A DNA stretch of 64,000 bases. It comes from Amylostereum areolatum. Lineage: Eukaryota > Basidiomycota > Agaricomycetes > Russulales > Stereaceae. Positions within the stretch are counted from its first letter, which is position 1, and each line of letters begins with the position of its first letter. The stretch lies in the NCBI GenBank assembly GCA_012932865.1, contig SAXG01000014.1:977525-1041524 (forward strand). Direction: 5' to 3'. The position numbers were made by a program, and so were the translations under genes. The notes under the pieces were generated by a model that saw nothing but the letters and a program-made list of their open reading frames with translations, was not told the origin of the DNA and did not search any database. Positions 11,561 to 22,951 of this stretch are shown in pieces.

Positions 11561-13343
11561 TCAGTACGGCGTGTATCCGAGCGGCTGCGGAACGAGCATG
11601 TCCGGCGGGTACCCGTCCATGCTCGCGCCAGGAGGACACTGGCCGTCGTCGCCGAGGCCCTTCCCGCCGTCGAAATACACGAACGAGCCGCCTTTACCGG
11701 CGCCCGCGAGCGGCGGGTAGTACTGCCCCGGGTCGAACATGGTCTCCCCGAACGCGTGCGGCGGCGGGGAGTACGCGCCCGCGCCGAACGCCATCTGCTG
11801 GTGCGGGTGCGGGTGCGGCTGGTAGGCGTCGGGCGTGTACGGAGGCAAGGATCCGTACGGCGCGGGGGCGTACGAGGTGGGGAGGGCCTGTGCGTGGGGA
11901 GGGGAGTAGAAGAGGGGCTCGCCGTAGCTCTGGGGCGAGCAGGGCGAGTCCGGGAACGATGCGGAGGGAGGAGACCAGTAGGAGGACATGGAGGTGTCGA
12001 CGGAGAGCGCGAGCGGCGCGTAGGACGTCGTGGAGGACATCGCGGGGCTGGGCATCGCGGAGGAGGACATCATGTCGGGGGGAGGCGCGGTGCTCAGCGG
12101 ATCCAACGGCGCGTCGATGTAGGACGCGGGACTGTGGTTGTTGAAAGAGAACGGGTTGAATTCCTGTGGGGGTCGGGAGGGCGTGAGGGTGAGCGAGCTG
12201 TTCTCGACGGAAAGAAAAGAGCGAGAAGGGGGACCGGGGGGGGGTGGGGGGTGAAAAGACGTACAAATGAATGATAGGTGTTGGAAGGGAAGGACTCGTC
12301 GGCGGGGGGCGCGGGCTGCGCGACGAGCGGCGGCATGTCCCGCCAGTTGTCTTCCTCCGCGGGCGAGGAGGGGGGAGGGGACGACGACCACGGGGCGGGG
12401 GACGACGCGTCGGTGGGCGAGGGCGTGGTCTCGGGCTTGACGCTCGGCTGGGAGCTGACGGCGCGGAGCCTGCGGGAGGAGGGCTTGGGGGACGCGCGCA
12501 AGAAGGTAGAGGACGAGCCCTCGCTGTCCGGCGCGGGCTGGGACGACGAGCGACGGTACATCTTCGCGGTGATGGGGGCCTCGAAGCGCGCGACGATGGG
12601 CCGGACGTGGGTGCGGTCGAACTCCTGGATGGCCTCCTCGAGGTCGGCGCCCTTCTTGCCCTCGACGAGCAGCTGCGCGATGCGCTCGCAGCGCTTGAGG
12701 TCCTTCGGGCCCACCTCGCGCACCTTGCGCTTCTCCGGCTGCGCCTTGCCCTTCATGTGCAGCGGGCGGAAGGCGTAGTCCGGCCAGCGCGCCTTGTGCT
12801 CGGCCTGGGCGGCCTTGGCCTTGCCGTGCCAGAACTGGCGCTCCTGGGGCGGCATGTTCTGCCAGGTGAGGCCGATGATCTTGGAGAGCGTGCTGTGGTT
12901 GGTCTCGACCTCGGTGGAGACGTGCTGGCTCTTGATGAAGGACGAGCGGAAGAGGATGAAGGCGTTGGGAGGGCGCGGGATGTGGTTCTCCGCTTTCTTC
13001 TTGCCGTGGCCCGGGCGTCGGGAGGAGGGGGCGTCGGCGGCGGAGGGGAAGAAGAGGGAAGGCGGGGCGTCGGACGCGACGGCGTGCGCGGCGGCGGCAG
13101 CGGCGGCGGCAGAGTCGACGAAGGTCCCCGGGGTGACGGCGGGGGCGAAGGCGATCTGCTGCGTGCCGGCGGCATGGGCCTCGACGGGCGTGGTCCAGGT
13201 GAGCTGGATTCCTGCGGCGCAAACGGGAGGAGGGGAGGACGTCAAGTCAAAACGTGGGGTTCTTGATCGGACTGGGAACGAAGGATCTGCTCACCGTCGG
13301 CATCCTCCTTCTTCGGGCCTCGCGGCGTCCTGTCTGCTGGCAT
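11561..13343 (-). CDS. HMG-box transcription factor (MATA_HMG type)
   Basis: Sequence-specific DNA-binding protein, predicted nuclear. Three exons: 13343-13295, 13211-12265 and 12163-11561, giving 532 residues. The start has A at -3 and the first exon encodes MPADRTPRGPKKEDAD. The single HMG box covers residues ~94-164: IPRPPNAFILFR, then a central SKIIGLTWQNMPPQERQFW and a basic end. This is the RPxNAFILFR signature of fungal mating-type-like HMG proteins. Ser/Pro-rich linkers follow, with a C-terminal Tyr/Pro/Gln-rich region resembling an activation domain and ending PQPLGYTPY. Such proteins in agaricomycetes include regulators of mating and fruiting (Pcc1, Prf1-like); I cannot assign which one. 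No homeodomain mating-type genes are visible nearby, so this is not evidence of a MAT locus. Confidence 0.86.
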
Positions 13344-16300
13344 GGTTCGTGGACGCTGGGGAAAAGACGGGAGGGAGAAAAGCGAGAGCGAGAGCGAGAA
13401 GGAAGGGAAAAGCGTCTACGGGGACGAGAAGGAGGAGGAGGGAGGTGTATCGCGAAGATCATGACGGTTCGGACGGTAATACTTTATAGATGGACTCCTC
13501 CCAGCCCTTGAACTTCGCTTCGCCGTCGCGCCTCTCTCCCGTTCTTTTTATTTTCCTTTTATTTTCGCCTTTCTTTTACCAACCCTTGACGACACGTAAT
13601 AAACGTTACTCTAAACCCCCCAGTCCCTGGATTACGTCACACGGGACCTTATTTCTCGGCTTCGCCGACTATCTCAGATCTTCTGATATTTTGCCTCCGT
13701 CGCCCCGATATCTCCTCTATTTTACTTCCGTCCCCCGTCCCCCCGTCCACGTTTTTTTGATTCCGTTCGTCCTCGAGGCTTAGGCTTTTCCCAACAGCAT
13801 GTCATGGCTTCGCGCGCCCCGTGAAGATCCCAGCACACTCCGTCGAAATACGACGGATATCGTCGCTTGGCTGACATCTCAGAGCCGTGCTAGGCCCTTT
13901 CTGAATTGTCGGGCCCTTCGCCTTACCAACAGTGCCCATCTCTCCATTCTACGGCTGTGCACCGTCCAGAACAGCAAGGGTGCCTCCGAGATAAACGATA
14001 TAGTCGACAGCGACTCAGTTTAGTATCCGTTGTTCCCCTTCATCTCCACGTCCTCGCACCCGCACCCGCACCCGCAACCCGCAACCCGATTTTCTGGATT
14101 CTGGAAAAACAAACAAACCCCACCTTTCCCTTGGAAGCTGCACTAACTGCTCTCCCGCCGGATATGAAAACCCCGTCACTCGACTCCATCTGACCACTCG
14201 ACCTGTCAGGCAGGTCGAAGAGCTCAGCCACTCGGCGCAGACCATTCCCAATCTTCGTCGATCACGCCAGTCCAGACCCCAATTCACCCCCCGGCGACGC
14301 CCCTACGACGTCGACGGTCGTCCACAGACCGGAGCAAGAGCGCCCGACGCGACGCAGGCTCTTGTATTTCGGCGACGCATGACACAGTCAAAAGACTCAC
14401 TGAAGCGCTCCTTACTACCAAATACCATCTTCTGCGTGGGGCAAGTAGTCGGTTATGTTACACTAGGTGGGCCCAGGTCACCACGGCGCCCCGCCGAACC
14501 CAGCCGTCCTTCTCCGTAAGTCCTCCCGCCTTGTATTCTCGTCCCCCGTTCGCAAGGATAAGCTCGGTTCCTTGCAGCGAACCCGAAACCGGTCATGCGC
14601 CAACGGGCGTCACGCTCCCCAACTCGAGCCCGCTCAGCAGCGCGAGTGCCTATATCCAAATTCAATCCGCAGATGCGAAAAGGTGCGAGGCCTTCCCTTC
14701 GGTCAGACCCGTCTTCGACCGAGCGTCACATCCGCCCATATGCCAGCAGAGGAGCGCCGTTTTGACCGCCCTTGGCAGGCGCGCGCATGCGCCGCTCAGC
14801 CTGCTTGCTTGCTTAACTGTGCGCCCCGCCTCGGCGGGAGGCCGCCGACGGGCGTTTGCCGTGCGATCCACCCGACATGCAAAGTCGCTACGGGCGAACA
14901 CGAGGCGGGCGGGCACGCGGCCTGCAACGTGGCCGTGACGGGTTGCAGGCGCCAACGGCTTCGGCGTCGAGGCTGCCCTCCCATGCTCCCGCCTTCCGAT
15001 CCTATGATTCAAGTTATATTCCTGCCGTACACGCGCGCTCCCGGTCCCACCCCTCGGCGCTGGCGCGCGAACCGTAAAAAGAGACGCACGCCCCCGTATG
15101 TGGGTACACGTGAGACGGTGCGCGCACTCTTCTTTTCGCCGGGGTTTCCTGATTATCTGACGTACCTCTACATAATCCGCACATAATATCAGTCGCGATC
15201 CGCGGGCTCCTTTTTTCCTCCCCTGTTTCCCTTCGCGAGAGGTGGGTAAGAGGGGAGAGGGCTTATCGGCGTGGGAGGTGTGGCTCGGGATTGGAGAACG
15301 AGTCGGGCGGCGGGCGCGGAATCCGGACGTCCGTTCACCTCTATCCGGACTCGGTGCAGACGCCTGCGAAGCTTCCGGACTCGCCATGTGCTACTGCAGC
15401 CACAAGCTGCGTAATAAGTACTGTGTACTTGGCCCATTGCTGCTCATGCTAAGCGACGTCTCCCTCCTTCAGCCACCGCGCGCGATGTCCCCACGGTCTG
15501 ATCAGGGCACCATCCATGCTCCGATCTCTCTGCAAAGTGGCCGTCGTCGCGCGAAATAGGTCTCATGGGCAGGATCAGGGTCGGTTTTCATTGGGTAGTG
15601 GGGGACTCTCATATCGCAATCGCGCTCCGGGGTCGAGCCCCCCCCCACCCGGGCTATGGCATATGGCATAGGTGATTCATATATTTGGCTTTCATCTCAT
15701 GTCCACCGTCGAGGGACATGAACGTAGCATGGCGTGACGGAGGGGCGGTTGGACGGCGGCGGCCTTGATCAGAGAAGTTGAAGGGGGAAAAAATCGGCGT
15801 GCATCAGTGCACTGGCAACTATCCATCTTCGCCTTCCCTTCGTCGGATCCGCGGAGTGGGACCTCGTCCACCTTCACGGGCGACGCGCCGTAATCGGCGA
15901 ACCATAAACAAGTCCCATATACCCATGCGGCAGAAGAGCCTGAGACGGCGTCGAAGCTGCAGATGGGGCCACGTGCGCACTTGGAAGGCAGGATCGCGCT
16001 CCGAACTTGAAGACGGGTGTGACGGTCGTGCGGATGGCAGATGGTCAGGAATGTACTATATGTTCCCGCTCGTTCGTCGTCCCTTCGTGTGCTAGCCCGA
16101 ACGCCCCTCCCCTAGCTCCAACTCTGCGTGCGTTCTGAGCCCCGAACCCCCCACCCCACTTCCTGATTATCACCTGTTGACGACGAACCTGGTGGGAAGC
16201 GTGGAGAAGAAGGGGTGAGGGAGCATTAGATCCCACCGAGACGAGCGCCGAACGTCCGTCAACAAGGATGAACATACCGGGCGATCGCGTGGGCGGTGCG

Positions 16301-19300
16301 CCGCGCAGGGATTTGCGCTCGACGAGGCTCAGAGCTGCGACGGGTGCCCAAAGGCTGAGAGTCGCGTCCGAGATAGATTAGTGGCCGGACGCATGCGGGG
16401 GCATTTAATCTCGGAGGGGCGCAAAGGGACGCGCCGGCTTCGTTGTTTCACTCTGGGGAAGGAGGGGCGAGACCGCGACGCGTGTGGAGTTGTCCGAGTG
16501 CAGGTTCTAGGAAGGAATCAAGAATTAAGCCAAGCTGTCGGGTTCGCATCTCCCCTCCTCGTCCTCTAGCCCGCTTTCGCTCGTTTGCTCGGCTAATATC
16601 ATAGACAAGGCGGACGCCGTCGTAACCACCCACAACAGCAAAAAAAAATATGGAGAAGAGGGGGGAACAAGGCGCAATTGGTGGCATCTTGGGGATTCCG
16701 CACCGCAGCAAAGGGGGTCTAAGCTGCAAGCCAGCCCATTCGACGGCGGGCTTGAACCTGCCCTTTTCGCCTGTCGTCTTCCCGACGACCAACACTGACA
16801 AAGCGTCAAAGTTTGGCGATTAGCGGTGTGAGCGCGCTACGAAACGTCGTCAAGTGGCAGACGCTGGGAACCTCTGGGAAGGGGGGATGCGCCTTCCAGG
16901 TTTGAGTTTGGGTTTTGAGAGAGTTTGGGCGACTTCTGAAGGGGGCGTCGGCGCCTGGGGTTTAGAATCAAGAGCGGAAGGGGAGTCCGGTCACGCAAGG
17001 TGTCGCACTACAGTGTTTTATGGACGGGAGATATTCTTTACAGCGGGCGGATGAAGGGGGGTGCGCTTGAATCGAGCGTTTATTGGAGCTTAGGGACCCG
17101 ACAAACGCTATCGTTGAGCAAGCGTGCGCGGAACCGTATTGGAATGAAATGAGTGTGTTCAATGGCGTGGTGGCGGTGGATAGGTACATGGGTCTCTGAG
17201 CGTCGTCCAACCGTACCCGGGCCCCACAACGGAAGCCTTGGCGGGCTCGAGAAAAAGATACTCACCAGCCTGATGGACCGTCAGCAGCTGAGCTAGCTTT
17301 TGCCGCCCTCATATACCGCCCAGCGCGGAGAGTGACACCGTGGACCGTGCACACGCTGTCCAGAACAACACCCCCCCCTTACGCGATTTGAGGGTGGCTC
17401 AGCGACGACAGCACCCGCGGTCAGCGCGTAGACATACGCTATCAATCGCATCCGCTCGACATTTCGCCTCAAATTAGAATTTGCCGGAGACAACGAGGAA
17501 TCTGCATGTATCCTATCTGAGCGTCGAATCAACGGTGGAGGGGGGGGGGGCACGTACCAGGGAAAAACAGAGGGGGTTTGGAGGGAGACGAACGACAATG
17601 GGGAGCAGCAGGGAGCAGCGCACCGCAGCCGGACAAGTCGATGCATTCCAATGTCTGCGTCTTCAGCCACTTCGCCCTCACCGAGTCTTGTGCCAATGAG
17701 AGGCTTAGGCGAGTAATGGTGGAATGGAGATTTGGTGCGACCTCCCGCATCCGCGTCGGACGTTGAACTCAAGAGCCGAGGCTACATCAACGGGTCCGCG
17801 TTCACGACAGCAGACCTATGTCACTAAAATCAAGGGTGGAGGTTGGCCATGTCCACGGGTCTAGAACAATATCTGAAGTGGGGTGCAGACGTCGGTCGAT
17901 AACAAGGATAGTGACGAGGGGATGGGGAGGGGGTTACGAAGAGGGGGGAAATGGAGAGGAAATAGGACAGGGCAGGACGACGCACGCGAGAACCCCCATG
18001 TCTCAACCTCATCCCTTCGAAATCGACGCCTGCCAGTGATGCTCGCCCGGTCTTTCCTCCATCGAAATTCCGGACCACACGGAGAAACATACAGCCCCGC
18101 AGCAAGCACGATCCGAGTCCTGGACCAGCCAGGTTCGATGCCGTTAATTCGTTCGAGGTGATATGAGCAGAAGCACAGACGTTGGAGATGAAGACGGCGA
18201 GAAGTCGCGGTGCATCGCGGACTTCGTCGTGCGGTCAGAGCGAAAGGCGTCACGGGGAAAAATAGATAGGGTGAGCACATACCTCATATACCCACTCCGA
18301 GAGGGGAACGTGGAGAACGGGCAGTGCGTGAAGATTATTTTCAGCACCGCATCCTCACCGGAGCAGGCCCTCTCCGCATTCACACCTACTTATGGCGAGC
18401 AAAGTTTCCGACGATCCGCAGAGGAATTCCCGGCCAGTGTAGTGATAAGGATCGACATTAATCTAGTACTACAAGTCATCAGATGGAATGAAGAGGAAAG
18501 GAGCGATGGTGGGTTCATCTCTTACTGGCACGCAAACAACCCCGCCTATGACGCACGCTCCCATCCATCCACCGCGCGCACTCGTCGCATCCAACACGCG
18601 CCACGCGCAACCCTCCCGACCTCATCTAACCGCAAGCGTAATCGATAACCACCATCCAATTTTCTCCCCGCCCGGGTATTGCACCGCCCGAATGTCCTTT
18701 GCCCCGCGCCGGACCTGAACATGATAAGTCCCTCCCTCCTCAGTTGGAAATCACGGAGATCGCTCCTGGGCCGAGCGCGCGGAAGGTTGGTGGCGGGAAG
18801 CGCTTCTTCTTCGCGGTTGAGAGGGGCAAAGCGAAGGGCAGAGGAGGGAGCGATAAACAACGCTTGCCTTTTGCGGAGGGAGGGACGGAGGGGCGTGCTC
18901 GGGCATACGCCGGCGCGCAGCCTAGATGGGAGGGCACGAGGCCGGTGACGTAGCTGCTGGCCATCCCGGGAAACTTGCCGCCCTCGCCCGTTTGTCGCAG
19001 ATCGTGGCTACTATGTACTTGCTGTCGAAGAGGTTGCTAATGCCACAGCAGTTGAGAACCTTGGAAATACATGGAAGGAGGCTCACCGATCGGATTGGAG
19101 GGAACAACTCTACTTAGCCCGCCGCGCCTTGGATGTCGGTGCGTTACACGCTGAACAACAACACGCTGGCCCTTCGTGCCCTCTCAGGCCACTCGCCACG
19201 CTGCCGATCAAGCGCTTTCATATAACATTGGTCGCATGCTGCACGCATGGCACCGTGTGCACCGTCACAAAGAAGATCATGGCCAGCGGAATTATATTAG

Positions 19301-19339
19301 CACGAACGCTACACCTACGAGACACTATACATCCAGAGA
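13344..19339. other. 6-kb region with no supported gene
   Basis: Covers the upstream region of the HMG-box gene and the approach to LNP1. The first ~500 bases are pyrimidine-rich on the plus strand and probably include the HMG gene's 5' leader. Short frames exist throughout, but none gives a recognisable domain or a phased exon chain. No tRNA-like or rRNA-like sequence was noticed. Confidence 0.4.
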
Positions 19340-20630
19340 TTAGTGAGAGAGAGAAGAGTCCACGCCCATGGGCATGCTGTCGCCCTCCTCGGAGTCCGAG
19401 TCGTTGGATCTTGCAGGCGAAATGGGCTGGCGGAGCTGGGAAGGGCCACGAGAAGCTACGCCTTGCGGGGAGTTCGCTTTGGAAGGGGTGCCGGCTGGTG
19501 ATATTGGAGAGGAGGGTGACGAGTTGCCTTGCTTTTTCGACCGCGCCGATGGGTTGAATGTGCCACATTTGGGGCAAACGTACTCTGTAGAGAAAAGGTT
19601 AAGGATACCACCACGAAAAGAAGCAAGGCGACGTACGCGCATCCTCCCACATGCTCTCCTTCACAAGACCGTTGTGCGCAAAACACTTCTGACAAATGAG
19701 GGCGTAGCGTGACGCCGCCGCCGCCGGCGCTGAGGCGTCGTCGTCGCCTAGAAGCGCATCTGCAAGCTTATCGTACCATTGTTTACGAGGGGGAGGAAGC
19801 GGCTGTTGCGGGGTCGCTGGAGGAGCTGCGTCAACCAAAACACATCAGACAGACCGGACGAGCACGCACGCTGGAGCTGGTTCTGCAAGCCGGGGCGAAT
19901 GGGTGTTTGGAGGGCACTGGGCGTACCCTTCGGCAGGGCGACCTGGGGAGAAGGGCGCTGAGGCGTCATGGGGCCTTGCGTTTGTGCCACGGGTCGTCGT
20001 CGGAGGGGGGAGTCGGGAGAAGCACCGTCATCGTAACGTTCGATGAGGTTTCGAGTGCTGTAATAGTTCGTCTTCGTCTTAATCTCCTCGATCTTCGTGT
20101 GCTGGGTCTTGTACAGCTCCTTCAACTTCTTCTCTGCGCGTGGTGGATGATGAATAACACGTCGGAATCGCGCGTTAATGCCACTCACCCTCAGCGTCAC
20201 CAATACGGGCATACCATAGCTGAACCAGCCGTCGCGTAAGAAGAATCCTGCATGCAAGGTGAGCGCGAGGCTGGGACGTAAAAAAAGTCACGACGCACAG
20301 GATAGGCCCGATGATGAGTGGGGCGCCCTTCACCGCATGTTCGATCCCGCTGTTGGCACCGGACCCAGTGAGGGTGGGCAGAAGTTGGGCATACCACAGG
20401 CCAACGTAGATGCACCATCCTGCGAGAGTGTAGAGAGTGACGATGAGGGTGGCGCGACGCTCGCGCAAGCGGATCTCAGAGAGCCGAGTTTGGCGTTTTT
20501 GGATGTCGAGGGCGAGGGAGGCGAGGACCTCTTCGTAGTCTTCTGGTTGTTTCTAGCAAAGATCAGGCAGTTTCCGGGACTTGTGAGAAGAGATGTCTAC
20601 CTTCTTGAACCAGCCAGAGAAGAGAGCCAT
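19340..20630 (-). CDS. LNP1: Lunapark family ER junction protein
   Basis: ER membrane protein that stabilises three-way tubule junctions. Six exons: 20630-20601, 20552-20299, 20247-20189, 20133-19870, 19825-19637 and 19584-19340; all phases agree (one intron is only 44 nt). The short first exon encodes MALFSGWFKK. A coiled-coil (EDYEEVLASLALDIQKRQTR) precedes two hydrophobic segments (LIVTLYTLAGWCIYVGLWY and a stretch ending PLIIGPIL) that form the hairpin membrane anchor. RRLVQLWYARIGDAE and a second coiled-coil with TNYYSTRNLIERYDD follow. The C-terminal Lunapark zinc ribbon is intact: ICQKCFAHNG, then YVCPKCGTFNPS, two C-x2-C pairs. The protein ends with a Ser/Pro-rich acidic tail. This is the best-supported identification in its region. 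Confidence 0.9.
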
Positions 20631-21632
20631 AGCGGTGGCAGAAAGGAATGGGATTGTTGGTGTTGCTCGATGTGAAAGAATAGAATAGCGCCCGCCAACG
20701 TTGGCCATGGCACGTGATGTGAATCAGTTATGTCAGCATGTTTGCCTCGCCTACCCCGCAAACTTCAATCCAGGATCATCCACTCCAGCAGCTCTCTCAG
20801 AGCTTTCCTTTCGAAAGCTTTCATCCGTAGGGAGCTTTTATCATCATTTCTGTGATCGAAAATAACCACTATGGCTATGATCTGACCGACCGGGTTGAAG
20901 AGTATCGCGAGTCATGGCGAGCGGCAACATCGAGTCTGCCTTCAAGTTTCCAGGTGTGGCCCAAGCGCGTGGGCGGGTTTCGGCGAACGAGCTCGACGAA
21001 GACGTACGCGCGAATCAAATCTGCCTTCCCTGTGGACCTCAAGCCTGTGCTGAATGTCTGCTGCCCATTATACATCTGCTTTCTCCCCATTGCGGAAGCA
21101 GAGGAGTATGGCGGTCGAGACGTTGCAAAATTCCCACCCGAACTTTCGCCGCGTCAAAACTCTTTCCGCCGCATCAAAACTTTTTTCGTCACAACTTCAA
21201 CCTTTTCGTACCATCTTCACTCCCGAACACTTTCCATCCCGTCCCTCCCGAGAACTTTTCCTGCATCCATTTCCCACTATGTACTTACACAGTTACACTT
21301 CTCTCTGCGAAAATGGGGTCCCGATTTCATCTCGGAGGGGTCCTCATCACGTGCCCCTCTCTCGGTCACTCAGGTCCGCCCACTTCGGGGACGACCCGCG
21401 CCGTCCTCCGACCGCTGGTCAAACTTCCAAGTCAAACCACACAGTCATCCCCGTGCGTCGGGAAGAACGACAGGCGGGCAGGACTGCCAGCTCATCAAAG
21501 CCGACGTTTTGGATAGATAGGTGGAAAAGCGTGGGGCGCTGGGGTTTGGTGCGTCTTTCAGCTTGCGGTCCTCGGGATCTGTTTTCAGAATCGTTACTGA
21601 CCGCTCGTTCTTTTCAGCTCGATATCGCACCA
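20631..21632. other. Upstream region of LNP1 and dispersed-repeat copy
   Basis: Contains the LNP1 promoter, then a stretch (20880-21060) with weak coding character on both strands that I cannot resolve, then the first copy of a dispersed repeat from 21107. No confident gene. Confidence 0.4.
21107..21285 (+). repeat. Dispersed repeat, copy 1
   Basis: Starts TATGGCGGTCGAGACGTTGC and continues through CGAACTTTCGCCGCGTC and repeated TTCGTCACAACTTCAA-like words. A diverged copy in the opposite orientation lies at 37550-37717. Both copies even share a fortuitous translated stretch (YGGRDVAK, PPELSPRQN). No terminal inverted repeat or long open frame is visible, so the class is unknown. Confidence 0.75.
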
Positions 21633-22253
21633 ATGTCAAGCCCCAGGAAGGCTCAAAATGGCCCGTCTATGCCCTCTGTCCGATGCGCGCCCGCTCGTCT
21701 TCGATTGCAGCATATGTGGACAAGTACACCATTCTCTGACCCACGCACATATCATTTCCCGCTTCAACACGGCCATCGCGCTCTGTACGTTTCCTTCTGA
21801 TCCTCACTGTGCGCGCGTATTCAGTCCATATACCCATCCGTTGTTTGCAGGGTTCACATCGATTGCGCTGAAAGTGCCATCCGGAGCATCGAAGAGCTTG
21901 AACCCCCGGGATTCCCTCACAACCACTCCACCGACATCATTCGCCGGCACGCCACTGAGAAGGAGTGCACGCGCAAGGCCGTCTCACCACCATCAAGTGT
22001 ATGCAATTCACCTTTTCCGTCGACCAGCCCCAGTCTACCGCCTACCGTTGACAAGCCGCACTTCAAGCCGTCGGCTGAGTTCAACAACACCATCAAACCA
22101 AAGAGGCCGGCCCACGACTGGCGTCGCCGCGTCATCGCCAAGTCCGCTACCAACACCTCTCTCTCACATATCAATCATGCAACACGACCGCAAGCCGTCC
22201 ATTGCCACCACCCACGCTCCTCACGATGCCTCTTCCCATTACCCCATCTCTGA
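21633..22253 (+). CDS. Hypothetical protein, two exons, weak model
   Basis: Exons 21633-21784 and 21851-22253 with a 66-nt intron (donor GTACGT, acceptor TTTGCAG) and matching phase would give 184 residues. The second exon reads VHIDCAESAIRSIEELEPPG and later SAEFNNTIKPKRPAHDW with balanced codon use, which argues for coding. I recognise no domain. The downstream stretch 22177-22530 is open in a different frame, so the 3' end of this locus may be damaged or mis-modelled. Confidence 0.35.
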
Positions 22254-22530
22254 CTTCGCTTCTCTCCGTTTTCCTTCCCTCTTCTCCTCCAACTTCAGTC
22301 CTGCCACCCTCCTCCACACTTCCCCCTCCTTCACCAACGACATGAGCTACCCGCGAGGGTGTCCGCGGCAACGCCAACTCTCTCGAAAATTTCGGCATCG
22401 TTCGCCCCACCACCAAGCTAGCGCTCGACGAGCTCCTCATCGCGTCATTGGACTCCAGCAAGATCTCGTCGACGCTCTTCAGCCGTCTTCCCGCGCGGAT
22501 GCGGCGCCACCCCACGAGGCGGCCGAGGTG
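22177..22530 (+). pseudogene. Possible frameshifted coding remnant
   Basis: An open frame from ATG at 22177 (MQHDRKPSIATTHAPHD) looks coding up to DMSYPR near 22350. The sense then continues in another frame as EGVRGNANSLENFGIV and LALDELLIASLDSSKI to about 22530. No splice pair fits the switch; a 2-nt loss near 22352 would explain it. I do not recognise the protein. Confidence 0.3.
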
Positions 22531-22951
22531 ACCGTCTCCGGCGTGCGACGAGGATGGTGGCGGCAGCGGTAGCGGCGACGGCGTAGGTGGTTGGCAGCAT
22601 CGTCGAGGGATTACTGGGAGGATCACTGGTACTATAGTATTTACCTCGTTGATTGCTCAGATGTGTTCACCATTTATAATGACCAAAGCAAGTCATATTA
22701 ACGAGCGAGTATGCTATGTGAACGTCTACTGGAATAAGGCATCTAGGAAGAGGGTTTGCATGTCTGAACGGTGTGTAACATATAAGTTGGGGTAATTAGT
22801 AGGGAAATGAATTGAGCTGAAATAGGGCAGTCTGTATGAGAAACTGCACGTAGAAAAATGGAGAAAAAGAGCGACATGTAAGACCACGAGCAGATGACCG
22901 GGGATAGGTGGAATTAAGACAGCATAACGAGGAAGTGCCATAACATTGTGA

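Noticed and set aside
11561..13343. Mating-type locus
   Set aside because: The HMG-box protein alone does not mark a basidiomycete MAT locus. No homeodomain HD1/HD2 genes, pheromone precursors or STE3-type receptors are present in the window.
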